Shown here: positions 1-6,453 of the stretch, piece by piece
How positions within the stretch are numbered: the first letter of the stretch is position 1
Layout of the letters: each line of letters begins with the position of its first letter
Assembly: GCA_030152265.1 (NCBI GenBank)
Contig: JASLHQ010000108.1
Span: forward strand, 1-6,616
Direction: 5' to 3'
Origin: Savagea sp.
GTDB lineage: Bacteria > Bacillota > Bacilli > Bacillales_A > Planococcaceae
Length of the DNA stretch: 6,616 nucleotides
Translations under genes and position numbers: made by a program
Notes under the pieces: model-generated
Seen by the model: only the letters and a program-made list of their open reading frames with translations
Databases searched by the model: none
What the model was told of the DNA's origin: nothing

Positions 1-2113
1 TTAATACGAGTAAGTGTAACGGGTCATTTTCAACAATTAACACTTTCATAACGTCTGAACTGTGCGCCTCTTCACTTTCATTTTGATCGATAATTTCCTT
101 TGTAAAAGGCGCAGAATCTGATAATTGTTCTAACGTAGAAAGTGTATTCATTTCATCAAAGAGATGGAAGTCAATTGTAATAGTAGTTCCTATTCCTTCT
201 TTCGATTGAATATGGAGAGATCCGCCGTGGTAGTCCATTAAAGAACGGCAAGTTGCCAAACCGAGCCCGAAATGACTGTCGATAAGACCATTTTGATCAA
301 TCACTCGTTCGTACGACTGTAAAAGTTCTTTTTGAACTTGCTCTGTCATTCCACAGCCCGTATCCGTAATAATAATATATGCTTTTTCATTGTCTGTTTT
401 AGCATCAATTGTAATCGAACCTTCAGTAGTATACTTATTTGCATTATGCAATAAATTGTATAAAATTTGCATGATACGTTGCGGGTCAGCATATATCGTT
501 GGAAAGTCAGCACGTATATTATTTTTAAATTCAATATTTTTTTGCTTGATAGAAAACGCAAGTAAATCATAAACAGCTTGGACTTTATTTTGAATTAATG
601 TCGGTTTTAATTGTAATGTCGCTGTTTTATTTTTTAAATGTATGAAATCAACTAAATCATTTAAAACGATTGTCAATCGATCGCCGATATTACGTGTAAT
701 ATTTAAATCCATCGTTGAGCGTTTAGATAAATTTTCTTCTGAAGTTAATACGGCGTCCGTCAAATGAATCATCATTTGCAAAGGATCTCTTAATTTACTA
801 GAAGTAGCTGAAATTAAGTCGTCTTTAAATTGATCACTTTGTTTAAGTGCTTTCGTTAAACGAACAGCATCTTCATATAAATGCATATAATATTTAAACC
901 AAGTCATGACAATTAAAATAATCGCTAACAATAAATCGAAAGGGTAGTGGGGTAATGTGACGCCCGTTTGAATCGAGTAGCCCCACCAGAAAAAGTGGTT
1001 AGTAAAACTGAGTAAAGCAAAGATTAAAAGAATATCAAGTTCACGATTTAAAGAAGCTTCTTTAAAAAATAAAAAAAGACTAAAGAATATAATGACAGCC
1101 AATAGCGCTGCAAATATATCGCTACTTACAGTTAATAACGGTAGCGGTGCGAATAACGCGAATAAGAATAAAATAAAGATGAACACGTACAAAATAGAAA
1201 AGTACTTTTTATTCTTTGAAGAATACGTTTGAGTCGCGACGGTGAACAATGAAAAACTAATCGTTAATAACAATAAATTGACAAGTCGAAAACTTAAACT
1301 GTATGGGAGTTCAATCCAATAGTATAAAACTTTTTGCTCACTACTCATTAATAAAACAGTAGCGCTGCTCACAAGTATGACTGCAAAATGAGTGAGGCGT
1401 TTATCTGGCATCGAAAAAATTCTTAATAAAACCGCTAAAATCGCTAATAAATAAAAGAATGAACCCGTTATAATTTGAAGACTAGATGAAAGTGTCACAT
1501 TTTTTTGAATACCTTCAAAAGTTCCAAATTGAATAGAGCGAACGATTCCAGCTCCGCGTTTATCTTTAAAGTTGGTGATTTGTATAATTAAGTCGATAGA
1601 GTCAATTTCATCGACTTTAAAAGATACCGTTTTCGGTAAATTTTTAGGCTGGTATATATCCTCATCTTTCGAAACGATTCCTTGTTGTAACTTTAAAACA
1701 TCGTTAATATAAAGGGAGGAAGCGCTTCTTAAACTTGTCACATTCAATGATAAAACATCAGTCAAGTTAGATGGTAACAATATTTTTAAATGATATGTTC
1801 CAAAGCCATACGTTGAATTCGTATCCGGGTTTAAAACGGGACCCCAATCGTTTGGAACATTTATTTGTTTCGCTTCGTATAATCCAGATTGAATATCTTT
1901 TTGAGTGAGTAATTCGTTAGGATAAAAATCCCATTCTCCGTCTAAATAAAATGTTTTTTGATCATTAAATTCCCAATGTTTAAAATTAGCGACTCCATCG
2001 TTAATCGTAATTGATTCATTTTGGAAAAAGTATGAGTGCCAAAGTAATCTTCCACTTACGAGAATGATGACAAATATAAAAAGAGCGATTATAGTTTTAG
2101 TAGAGGATTTCAT
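1..2113 (-). CDS. 7TMR-DISM hybrid sensor histidine kinase, degenerate H-box (3' end outside window)
   Basis: An open frame of 704 codons runs from the ATG at 2113 to the left edge without a stop, so the C-terminus is missing. Translation by hand gives an N-terminal membrane anchor (about 8-24), then an extracytoplasmic jelly-roll-like sensor domain (about 40-200) with LDGEWDFYP at 57-65, VPNDWG at 86-91 and TYGFGTYHLKI at 101-111, typical of 7TMR-DISM receptors. A multi-span membrane block follows (about 205-404). The dimerisation helix starts near 429, and the ATPase domain has its N box (NLLHNANKYT, 553-562), G1 (DTGCGM, 584-589) and G2 (FGLGLA, 615-620). A receiver domain begins at VLIVEND (691-697). 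The family senses an external ligand and relays it by phosphotransfer. Here the H-box reads TSSKLRDPL (437-445) where TSHELRTPL is usual, so the phospho-accepting His is Ser439. GGAGG at 2121-2125 supports the start. The gene diverges from ydbS and looks more AT-rich than ydbT. The domain call is firm; activity and ligand are unknown. Confidence 0.9.
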   Translation of the reverse strand, partial: MKSSTKTIIALFIFVIILVSGRLLWHSYFFQNESITINDGVANFKHWEFNDQKTFYLDGEWDFYPNELLTQKDIQSGLYEAKQINVPNDWGPVLNPDTNSTYGFGTYHLKILLPSNLTDVLSLNVTSLRSASSLYINDVLKLQQGIVSKDEDIYQPKNLPKTVSFKVDEIDSIDLIIQITNFKDKRGAGIVRSIQFGTFEGIQKNVTLSSSLQIITGSFFYLLAILAVLLRIFSMPDKRLTHFAVILVSSATVLLMSSEQKVLYYWIELPYSLSFRLVNLLLLTISFSLFTVATQTYSSKNKKYFSILYVFIFILFLFALFAPLPLLTVSSDIFAALLAVIIFFSLFLFFKEASLNRELDILLIFALLSFTNHFFWWGYSIQTGVTLPHYPFDLLLAIILIVMTWFKYYMHLYEDAVRLTKALKQSDQFKDDLISATSSKLRDPLQMMIHLTDAVLTSEENLSKRSTMDLNITRNIGDRLTIVLNDLVDFIHLKNKTATLQLKPTLIQNKVQAVYDLLAFSIKQKNIEFKNNIRADFPTIYADPQRIMQILYNLLHNANKYTTEGSITIDAKTDNEKAYIIITDTGCGMTEQVQKELLQSYERVIDQNGLIDSHFGLGLATCRSLMDYHGGSLHIQSKEGIGTTITIDFHLFDEMNTLSTLEQLSDSAPFTKEIIDQNESEEAHSSDVMKVLIVENDPLHLLVL

Positions 2114-2128
2114 TTTGGAGCCTCCAAA
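2114..2128 (-). promoter_or_regulatory. Ribosome binding site of the sensor kinase inside a perfect 15-nt palindrome
   Basis: Read on the minus strand, GGAGG lies 7 nt before the ATG at 2113, a good Shine-Dalgarno sequence that fixes the kinase start. It sits inside TTTGGAG-G-CTCCAAA, a perfect inverted repeat with a one-base centre that abuts the start codon. As RNA it could fold only as a 5-bp stem with AGGCU in the loop. As DNA it could be an operator. The site is clear; any regulatory role for the palindrome is a guess. Confidence 0.6.
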
Positions 2129-2222
2129 TTTTTAATATAGTAGACTATCGTTCTTTATCGTATTAAAAATCATATGCTTCATGTTGTTCAGTAGAAATAG
2201 TAAAAAAGAATATATCGCTCCA

Positions 2223-2231
2223 GAAAGGTGG
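2223..2231 (+). promoter_or_regulatory. Ribosome binding site that places the ydbS start at TTG 2241
   Basis: GAAAGGTGG, a strong Shine-Dalgarno match, ends 9 nt before the in-frame TTG at 2241. The upstream in-frame ATG at 2181 has no such motif before it (the bases ahead read CATATGCTTC), and the extra 20 codons it would add would contain this site. This decides the start of ydbS. Confidence 0.7.
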
Positions 2232-2240
2232 TACTTAAGA

Positions 2241-2720
2241 TTGGGTTTTGAATTAGAAAACCAAGTTTCGAGAAAAGGTTTGAAAGTGTGGAGAATATCT
2301 GCCTTAATTCAATTTTTTATTTATTTTATATTATCGATAATAATCGGAGTAATTTTATATAAAAATGATTTAAATTGGCAGTATAATTTAATCACTGTAG
2401 CACTTTTATTAGTATACTTTATTTTATTTGTTTATTTATTCCCTAAAATTAAATGGCATCGTTTACGGTATGAAGTGCGTGAAGCAGAGATTGAAATTCA
2501 AAGAGGATTATTTATTGTGAAGCGGACATTAATTCCAATGGTGCGTGTACAGCATGTTGATACGACACAAGGTCCTTTGTTGCGCATGCATGGCGTAGCA
2601 GATTTGACGATTTCGACAGCGGCGACTGTTCATATTATACCAGCTATTGCAATGGATGAAGCAGATGAGTTGCGCCGACGTATTTCAACATTAGCGAGGA
2701 TGGCGAAAGACGATGTATAA
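2241..2720 (+). CDS. ydbS: YdbS-like membrane protein with one bacterial PH domain (bPH2)
   Basis: From the TTG start the protein has 159 residues, the length I recall for B. subtilis YdbS, and family similarity begins at once with the region around KGLKVWRIS (12-20). Two membrane segments (about 21-40 and 49-68) are followed by a cytoplasmic bPH2 domain (about 72-150). That domain carries the conserved IPMVRVQHVDTTQGPLLR (98-115) and ISTAATVHIIPA (124-135). The biochemical role of the family is unknown. In B. subtilis ydbST belongs to the SigW envelope-stress regulon and protects against an antimicrobial peptide of a related Bacillus. The last 8 bases overlap ydbT, so the two are one operon and probably one membrane complex. 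No SigW-type promoter (TGAAAC with CGTA) is visible upstream, so regulation may differ here. An alternative start is ATG 2181 (179 residues), which I consider less likely. Confidence 0.85.
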   Translation: MGFELENQVSRKGLKVWRISALIQFFIYFILSIIIGVILYKNDLNWQYNLITVALLLVYFILFVYLFPKIKWHRLRYEVREAEIEIQRGLFIVKRTLIPMVRVQHVDTTQGPLLRMHGVADLTISTAATVHIIPAIAMDEADELRRRISTLARMAKDDV

Positions 2721-4230
2721 TCCGAACGAACGTTATCAATTACATTGGGCGACGATTTTCGTTTCTAGTCTCCGCTTATTGCGTGAAATGATTTTACCGA
2801 TTGTCGTGTTGATCGCTTTAAACGCCTTTAAAGATGGGCTTGATGGGCGTGGCTTTTTAATAATGGCAGGGATTGGGTTCGCAAGCTTTGCGGTTTTATT
2901 CATCGCATCTGTGCTCGCTAATTTTATTCGTTGGAGTCGTTTTACGTATTGGTTTGAAGAGGATGAACTTAGAATTGAGAGCGGTGTATTCGTTCGAAAC
3001 AAACGCTACATTCCATTTGAAAGAATTCAAAGTTTGAATTATACCGAGCCATTAGCGCACCGGATATTTGGACTCGTTAAAGTGGAAATCGAAACAGCGA
3101 GCGGTTCAGGAGAAGCGGAAGCAGCATTGCCCGCAGTATCTAAAGGTGCCGCTGAAGCGATCGAATATTTTATTCAAGAGACGAAAAAGCGAAGAATTAT
3201 TGGACCGTTACCGTTACGCTTCAATGAGCAAGGAGAACCGCTCCACCCATTCGTTTTAGAAGTAGAAGTCGAATCAGAAGCGTTACCGCAAGATGACTTG
3301 CGTGAAGTGTATACGATGACGCGGAAAGATCTCGTCATTTTAGCTGTGACCTCAAGTGGTGTCGGTGTTATTTTGTCAGGTCTTTTAATTTTTATGACAC
3401 AGTTTATCGATTTAATTCCATTTGAGTTTTTGTATACACAAGTCTTTACGTTTATCCGTTCAGGTTTAACGATGGTTTTACTCGTCATTTTCGGGGCGTT
3501 ATTCGTCACGTGGTTGCTGTCGATTGCGCTCACCTTTATTTCGTACCATCAATTTAGAGTAACCCGAGATCGTAACAACTTATTTATGACGCGCGGATTA
3601 ATCGAGAAGAAAAAAGTGACCGTTCCGTTAAGCCGTGTGCAAAGTGTTGAAATATTAGAAAACCCATTTCGTCAACTATTCGGCTACTGTACGATTGTTT
3701 TGCATAGTGCAGGTGGAGCGGGAGAAAGCTCGCGCATTGCGATTTTCCCACTTGTGAAAAAGAACGCTGCTTATGAACCGCTCACTGAAATTTTTCCAGA
3801 ACTTCATTTTTCAACACCGTTGAAAAAAGTGCCAGAGCGGGGGAAGCATTTCTTCCATCGCATTCAATATTTCTGGGCGATTCCGTTCATAGCGGGCATT
3901 AGTTACAGCTTTTTCCCTTACGGATTATTCGCTCTATTGCTATTACCTGTCATCGTTTTGCACGGCCGTTGGAAGTTTAAAACAGCGCGTTATGCGTATG
4001 AAAAACAACAATTGACAACGGTGTATCGCCAAATTACGAAACGAACGGTTTACGTTTTACGACCGCGCATTCAGTCTCTCACTTTAAGGCAAAGTTATTT
4101 TCATCAACGACGCCAAGTAGGTACAATTCTTTGTTACATTAAATCGGGAATGACATATACGGTTGCAAAGATTCCATTTATGGATGAAAAAGAAGCGAGA
4201 CAAGTGATGAAATGGTATGAACATAAATGA
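2713..4230 (+). CDS. ydbT: YdbT-like membrane protein with three bacterial PH domains
   Basis: This 505-residue protein repeats the module 'membrane hairpin plus bPH2 domain' three times. The modules are: membrane segments about 26-39 and 48-71 with PH-like domain 1 (about 75-152; IPFERIQSLNYTEPL at 100-114); segments about 206-235 and 251-277 with domain 2 (about 278-352; VPLSRVQSVEILENP at 304-318); and a hydrophobic stretch about 387-417 with domain 3 (about 422-500; LRPRIQSLTLRQSYF at 449-463). The recurring R-x-Q-S/H-hydrophobic core is the same as in YdbS, which suggests origin by internal duplication. The ATG lies inside the end of ydbS (overlap 2713-2720) with GAGGATGG upstream, so translation is probably coupled. 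It likely works with YdbS in the cytoplasmic membrane, possibly in defence against envelope-active peptides as known for B. subtilis; the molecular activity is not known. It ends directly at a strong terminator. Confidence 0.88.
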   Translation: MYNPNERYQLHWATIFVSSLRLLREMILPIVVLIALNAFKDGLDGRGFLIMAGIGFASFAVLFIASVLANFIRWSRFTYWFEEDELRIESGVFVRNKRYIPFERIQSLNYTEPLAHRIFGLVKVEIETASGSGEAEAALPAVSKGAAEAIEYFIQETKKRRIIGPLPLRFNEQGEPLHPFVLEVEVESEALPQDDLREVYTMTRKDLVILAVTSSGVGVILSGLLIFMTQFIDLIPFEFLYTQVFTFIRSGLTMVLLVIFGALFVTWLLSIALTFISYHQFRVTRDRNNLFMTRGLIEKKKVTVPLSRVQSVEILENPFRQLFGYCTIVLHSAGGAGESSRIAIFPLVKKNAAYEPLTEIFPELHFSTPLKKVPERGKHFFHRIQYFWAIPFIAGISYSFFPYGLFALLLLPVIVLHGRWKFKTARYAYEKQQLTTVYRQITKRTVYVLRPRIQSLTLRQSYFHQRRQVGTILCYIKSGMTYTVAKIPFMDEKEARQVMKWYEHK

Positions 4231-4274
4231 AAAACTCCTGTCATTCGTCAAAAGGCGAAGACAGGAGTTTTTTT
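4231..4274. terminator. Bidirectional intrinsic terminator between ydbT and the rhomboid gene
   Basis: AAAACTCCTGTC (4231-4242) pairs perfectly with GACAGGAGTTTT (4260-4271). The hairpin continues inside, after a one-base bulge, with TTCGTC (4244-4249) against GGCGAA (4254-4259) closing an AAAA loop. Seven T residues (4268-4274) follow on the plus strand, immediately after the ydbT stop. On the minus strand the hairpin is followed by five T residues (complement of 4230-4234), so it can also end rhomboid transcription, whose stop codon is about 33 bases away. Confidence 0.9.
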
Positions 4275-4279
4275 GGAAT

Positions 4280-4290
4280 TGTGATATAAT
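4280..4290 (+). promoter_or_regulatory. Extended -10 box (TGTGATATAAT) facing antisense into the rhomboid gene
   Basis: TGTGA-TATAAT is a perfect match to the Gram-positive extended -10 pattern TRTGn-TATAAT. No -35 hexamer is visible at 16-18 bases spacing, where the terminator arm lies instead, but extended -10 promoters can act without one. A transcript from here would start near 4297 and run antisense to the 3' end of the rhomboid gene, towards acpS. It could be a real antisense promoter, a relic of an older acpS promoter, or chance in AT-rich DNA. Confidence 0.35.
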
Positions 4291-4306
4291 AGTGAAGTAT
4301 AAAACA

Positions 4307-4909
4307 TTATTTTTTCCAACTCATAATGCGTTTCGGATGGAAGTAGCTCAGCCCGATAATGAAGCCGACGACCAGCCCGCCGATATGAGCAGTTTGGTTA
4401 ATGTTAGACCCTAAAAAGGTGAGTACGACACTAATACCTACGATTGGTAAAATGATTTGTTTCAGTTGTGGAATATTATCTCTCGTATAGTAGACGAGTG
4501 CTAAAAATGCCCCGAAAATACCGAAAATTGCGCCACTCGCTCCGACGTGGATGTAAGAGAGCGGTTGTAAAAAGTAAGTCGCAACGTTTGCAAAAATACC
4601 GCTCAATAGGAAAAGAGTAATGAATCTCATCTTACCGATTAATTTTTCCAAATCGGGGCCGAAGATATATAGAGAGAACATATTCATAAGTAAGTGCATG
4701 AAGTCCGCATGGAGAAACATAGGGGTAATTAAGCGCCACCACTCGCCGTATGCGACCATTTCATTAGATCCAATCCCCATCAAGTACATAATCGGTCCAA
4801 TCCCAGGGATTATTTTAATGAGATGTAGGACGATATTGAGAATGATTAACGTTGTGACTACAGGATACAAGCGCATATAATCATTTAATTTTTCATTTCG
4901 AATAAACAT
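4307..4909 (-). CDS. ydcA: Rhomboid-family intramembrane serine protease
   Basis: A 200-residue multi-span membrane protein with the complete rhomboid signature. WWRLITPMFLH (57-67) is followed by H72-LLM-N76 in the second conserved helix. The catalytic serine lies in GASGAIFG (Ser125 at 123-130), and the catalytic histidine in TAHIGGLVVG (His175 at 173-182). Helices about 16-34, 73-85, 96-115, 123-141, 151-168 and 173-190 fit the six-span core. Rhomboids cut transmembrane proteins within the bilayer; the substrate here is unknown. The start is ATG 4909 because GAGGTGA (4914-4920, minus strand) precedes it at good spacing and homology begins with MFIRNEKL. An upstream in-frame ATG at 4981 would add 24 unlikely residues and run through the promoter region. 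The gene is convergent with ydbT and divergent from acpS, the same place and orientation I recall for ydcA in B. subtilis. Confidence 0.93.
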   Translation of the reverse strand: MFIRNEKLNDYMRLYPVVTTLIILNIVLHLIKIIPGIGPIMYLMGIGSNEMVAYGEWWRLITPMFLHADFMHLLMNMFSLYIFGPDLEKLIGKMRFITLFLLSGIFANVATYFLQPLSYIHVGASGAIFGIFGAFLALVYYTRDNIPQLKQIILPIVGISVVLTFLGSNINQTAHIGGLVVGFIIGLSYFHPKRIMSWKK

Positions 4910-4928
4910 AATTTCACCTCGATTAACA

Positions 4929-4952
4929 TTGTCTATAAGTATACTTTGTCTA
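4929..4952. repeat. Palindrome flanked by a direct repeat in the rhomboid/acpS divergent region
   Basis: TTGTCTA occurs twice, at 4929-4935 and 4946-4952, exactly 17 bases apart. Between the copies lies the perfect 10-bp palindrome AAGTATACTT (4937-4946). The whole block overlays the candidate -10 boxes of both divergent genes, so it could be an operator for an unidentified regulator. It may also simply reflect back-to-back -10 elements. Confidence 0.3.
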
Positions 4953-4966
4953 CACATGAATGAAAA
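4938..4966 (-). promoter_or_regulatory. Probable vegetative promoter of the rhomboid gene
   Basis: On the minus strand TATACT (complement of 4938-4943, 5 of 6 to TATAAT) lies 17 bases downstream of TTTTCA (complement of 4961-4966, 4 of 6 to TTGACA). Transcription would start near 4931, giving a leader of about 20 nt with the Shine-Dalgarno sequence at 4914-4920. The -35 overlaps the start of the acpS ribosome-binding region. On the plus strand TATACT (4940-4945) and TATAAG (4934-4939) could serve acpS, but no convincing -35 box accompanies either. Confidence 0.4.
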
Positions 4967-4981
4967 GGAAGAAGTGGTCAA

Positions 4982-5344
4982 ATGATTTCTGGAATTGGTT
5001 TAGATCTTGTCGAATTAGACCGAATTCAAACGATTTATGAGCGAAATGCTCGATTTGCAGAACGTATTTTATCTGTGCGAGAACGACAGAAATTTCAAAT
5101 GTTGAGCGACGGGCGAAAATTAGAATATTTAGCGGGACGTTTTGCGGCGAAAGAAGCTTTTGCGAAAGCTTTAGGTACAGGTATCGGAGAAAATTGCACA
5201 TTTCAACAAATTGAAGTGTTAAATGATTGTTTAGGAAAGCCTATTTTATATTTTCAAAATACGCTTGTGAATGGGTTTATCTCTATTACGCATACGAAGC
5301 ATGTAGCGGCGGCGCAAGTTGTTTTACAAGAAGGTGAAGCATGA
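4982..5344 (+). CDS. acpS: Holo-[acyl-carrier-protein] synthase
   Basis: This 120-residue protein is the usual length for AcpS, which transfers 4'-phosphopantetheine from coenzyme A to the serine of apo-acyl carrier protein, switching on fatty acid synthesis; the family acts as a cytosolic trimer. The signature is complete: GIGLDLVELDRI (4-15) with metal-binding Asp8, FAERILS (25-31), LAGRFAAKEAFAKALGTGIG (50-69) with metal-binding Glu58, and SITHTK (101-106). AAGGA at 4965-4969 followed by GAAGTGG gives a ribosome binding site ahead of ATG 4982. The stop codon overlaps the alr start (ATGA at 5341-5344), so the two are co-translated. In B. subtilis the LolA-like lipoprotein gene ydcC lies between acpS and alr; it is absent here. 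Confidence 0.96.
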   Translation: MISGIGLDLVELDRIQTIYERNARFAERILSVRERQKFQMLSDGRKLEYLAGRFAAKEAFAKALGTGIGENCTFQQIEVLNDCLGKPILYFQNTLVNGFISITHTKHVAAAQVVLQEGEA

Positions 5345-6453
5345 TGACATCTTATCGCCCGACTCGTATGTCAATTAGTCGCTCAGCTATCGTCCAAAAT
5401 ATCCAAAACATTAAACGTTATTATGAGGAACAAAATCGCCCGATACGTCATTTCTTTGCGGTAGTGAAGGCGAACGGTTATGGTCATGGAATGGAAGAAG
5501 TGGCGCGAGCGTCAGAAAGTGAAGTGAATTATTTTGCGGTAGCAACAATTGACGAAGCATTACGATTGCGCAAAATGACGAAGTTGCCGATTCTCGTTTT
5601 AGGACCTTCTCCTGTTGAGTCTATTCCAGATGCTGTCATTCATCAGATTACACTCACTGTCCCTTCGGTAGAGTGGCTTGTTGAGGCGGAGAATCAGTAT
5701 CCGCGCGAGCCTTTAATTCTACATATGAAATTAAATACAGGGATGAACCGAATCGGTTTACAAACTGGTGAAGAGATTGAGCGAGCTTTTCAAATATTAA
5801 AAAGTACAGCGTATGAAATAGAAGGTGTTTTCACTCACTTTGCTCGAGCGGATGAAGAAGAACGTTCGTGGACTGATGAACAAGTTCGAATGTTTGAAGA
5901 GTTACTTCAATATTTTCCAGAACGCCCATCAATTGTTCACGTATCGAATAGTGCCGCAACGTTAAGATTCCCAGAATATGTATATGACGGGGTGCGTTAC
6001 GGCATTAGTTTATATGGTTTGTCCCCATCGCCTTACGTAGAAACGATATTACCGATACGTTTAATAAAAGCGATGACACTTACAACGGAAGTGGCGAAGA
6101 TAACAAAAGTCCCGCCGCAATCTCAAATTAGTTACGGTGGCACATATGAAACGAAAAAGTTAGAGTATGTTGCAACATTACCGATCGGTTATGCGGACGG
6201 TTTAAGAAGACAGTTAACAGGACAGCAAGTAATAATTAAAGGAAGTAAATATCCAATTATAGGTACGATTTGTATGGACCAGTGTATGATTCTTGTAAAT
6301 GAAAATATTTCAGTAGGAGAAATTGTTACGATTATAGGAATTGACAAAGAAGAAGAAATTAGTGTGAACGACTGGTCAGATAGATTAAAGACGATTAATT
6401 ATGAAATATGCACATCATTCAGTGCGAGGATTAGTCGAGAATTGTCACAATAA
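5341..6453 (+). CDS. alr: Alanine racemase (PLP-dependent)
   Basis: A 370-residue fold-type III PLP enzyme interconverting L- and D-alanine; D-alanine goes into peptidoglycan and teichoic acid esters. The PLP lysine is Lys43 in AVVKANGYGHG (40-50). The barrel follows, with LHMKLNTGMNRIGL (127-140), GVFTHFARAD (162-171), HVSNSAATLR (200-209) and VRYGISLYGLSPS (218-230). The second catalytic base is Tyr265 in ISYGGTYE (263-270), followed by LPIGYADGLRR (280-290) and the substrate-site motif ICMDQCM (310-316). TINYEICTSFSARI (351-364) closes the C-terminal domain. All key residues are present. The start overlaps the acpS stop by 4 bases. Two ATGs stand in tandem (5341 and 5344); AAGGTG before them is spaced slightly better for the second, so Met1 or Met2 may be used. 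This is the expected housekeeping or sole racemase. Confidence 0.97.
   Translation: MMTSYRPTRMSISRSAIVQNIQNIKRYYEEQNRPIRHFFAVVKANGYGHGMEEVARASESEVNYFAVATIDEALRLRKMTKLPILVLGPSPVESIPDAVIHQITLTVPSVEWLVEAENQYPREPLILHMKLNTGMNRIGLQTGEEIERAFQILKSTAYEIEGVFTHFARADEEERSWTDEQVRMFEELLQYFPERPSIVHVSNSAATLRFPEYVYDGVRYGISLYGLSPSPYVETILPIRLIKAMTLTTEVAKITKVPPQSQISYGGTYETKKLEYVATLPIGYADGLRRQLTGQQVIIKGSKYPIIGTICMDQCMILVNENISVGEIVTIIGIDKEEEISVNDWSDRLKTINYEICTSFSARISRELSQ

Noticed and set aside
346..572. Overlapping small open frames on both strands (60 and 74 codons)
   Set aside because: They lie out of frame with the kinase coding frame, which shows continuous family motifs here (N box, G1 box). The short products have no recognisable features.
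2137..2162. Possible SigW promoter for ydbS, based on CGTA at 2159-2162
   Set aside because: The -35 position, 16 bases upstream, reads ATAGTA with no AAC core, so it does not match TGAAAC. CGTA alone is uninformative.
2736..3533. Open frames of 63 to 119 codons on both strands inside ydbT
   Set aside because: They are out-of-frame or antisense shadows of ydbT, which has clear repeated PH-domain motifs over the whole stretch. They lack domain motifs of their own.
4013..4018. TTGACA hexamer inside ydbT
   Set aside because: No matching -10 box lies at 16-18 bases and it is within well-conserved coding sequence, so it is likely chance.
4217..4414. A 65-codon plus-strand frame from the end of ydbT into the rhomboid gene
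   Set aside because: It reads through the terminator hairpin and its 3' part is antisense to the rhomboid coding sequence. The composition looks like a shadow.
4620..4880. An 86-codon plus-strand frame inside the rhomboid gene
   Set aside because: It is antisense to a complete rhomboid catalytic core and has no motif of its own.
4974..4983. GGTCAAA as a CtsR heat-shock operator before acpS
   Set aside because: Only one half-site is present. The CtsR operator needs a tandem repeat, which is not found.
4950..5201. An 83-codon minus-strand frame across the start of acpS
   Set aside because: It is antisense to the conserved AcpS N-terminus and has no recognisable features.
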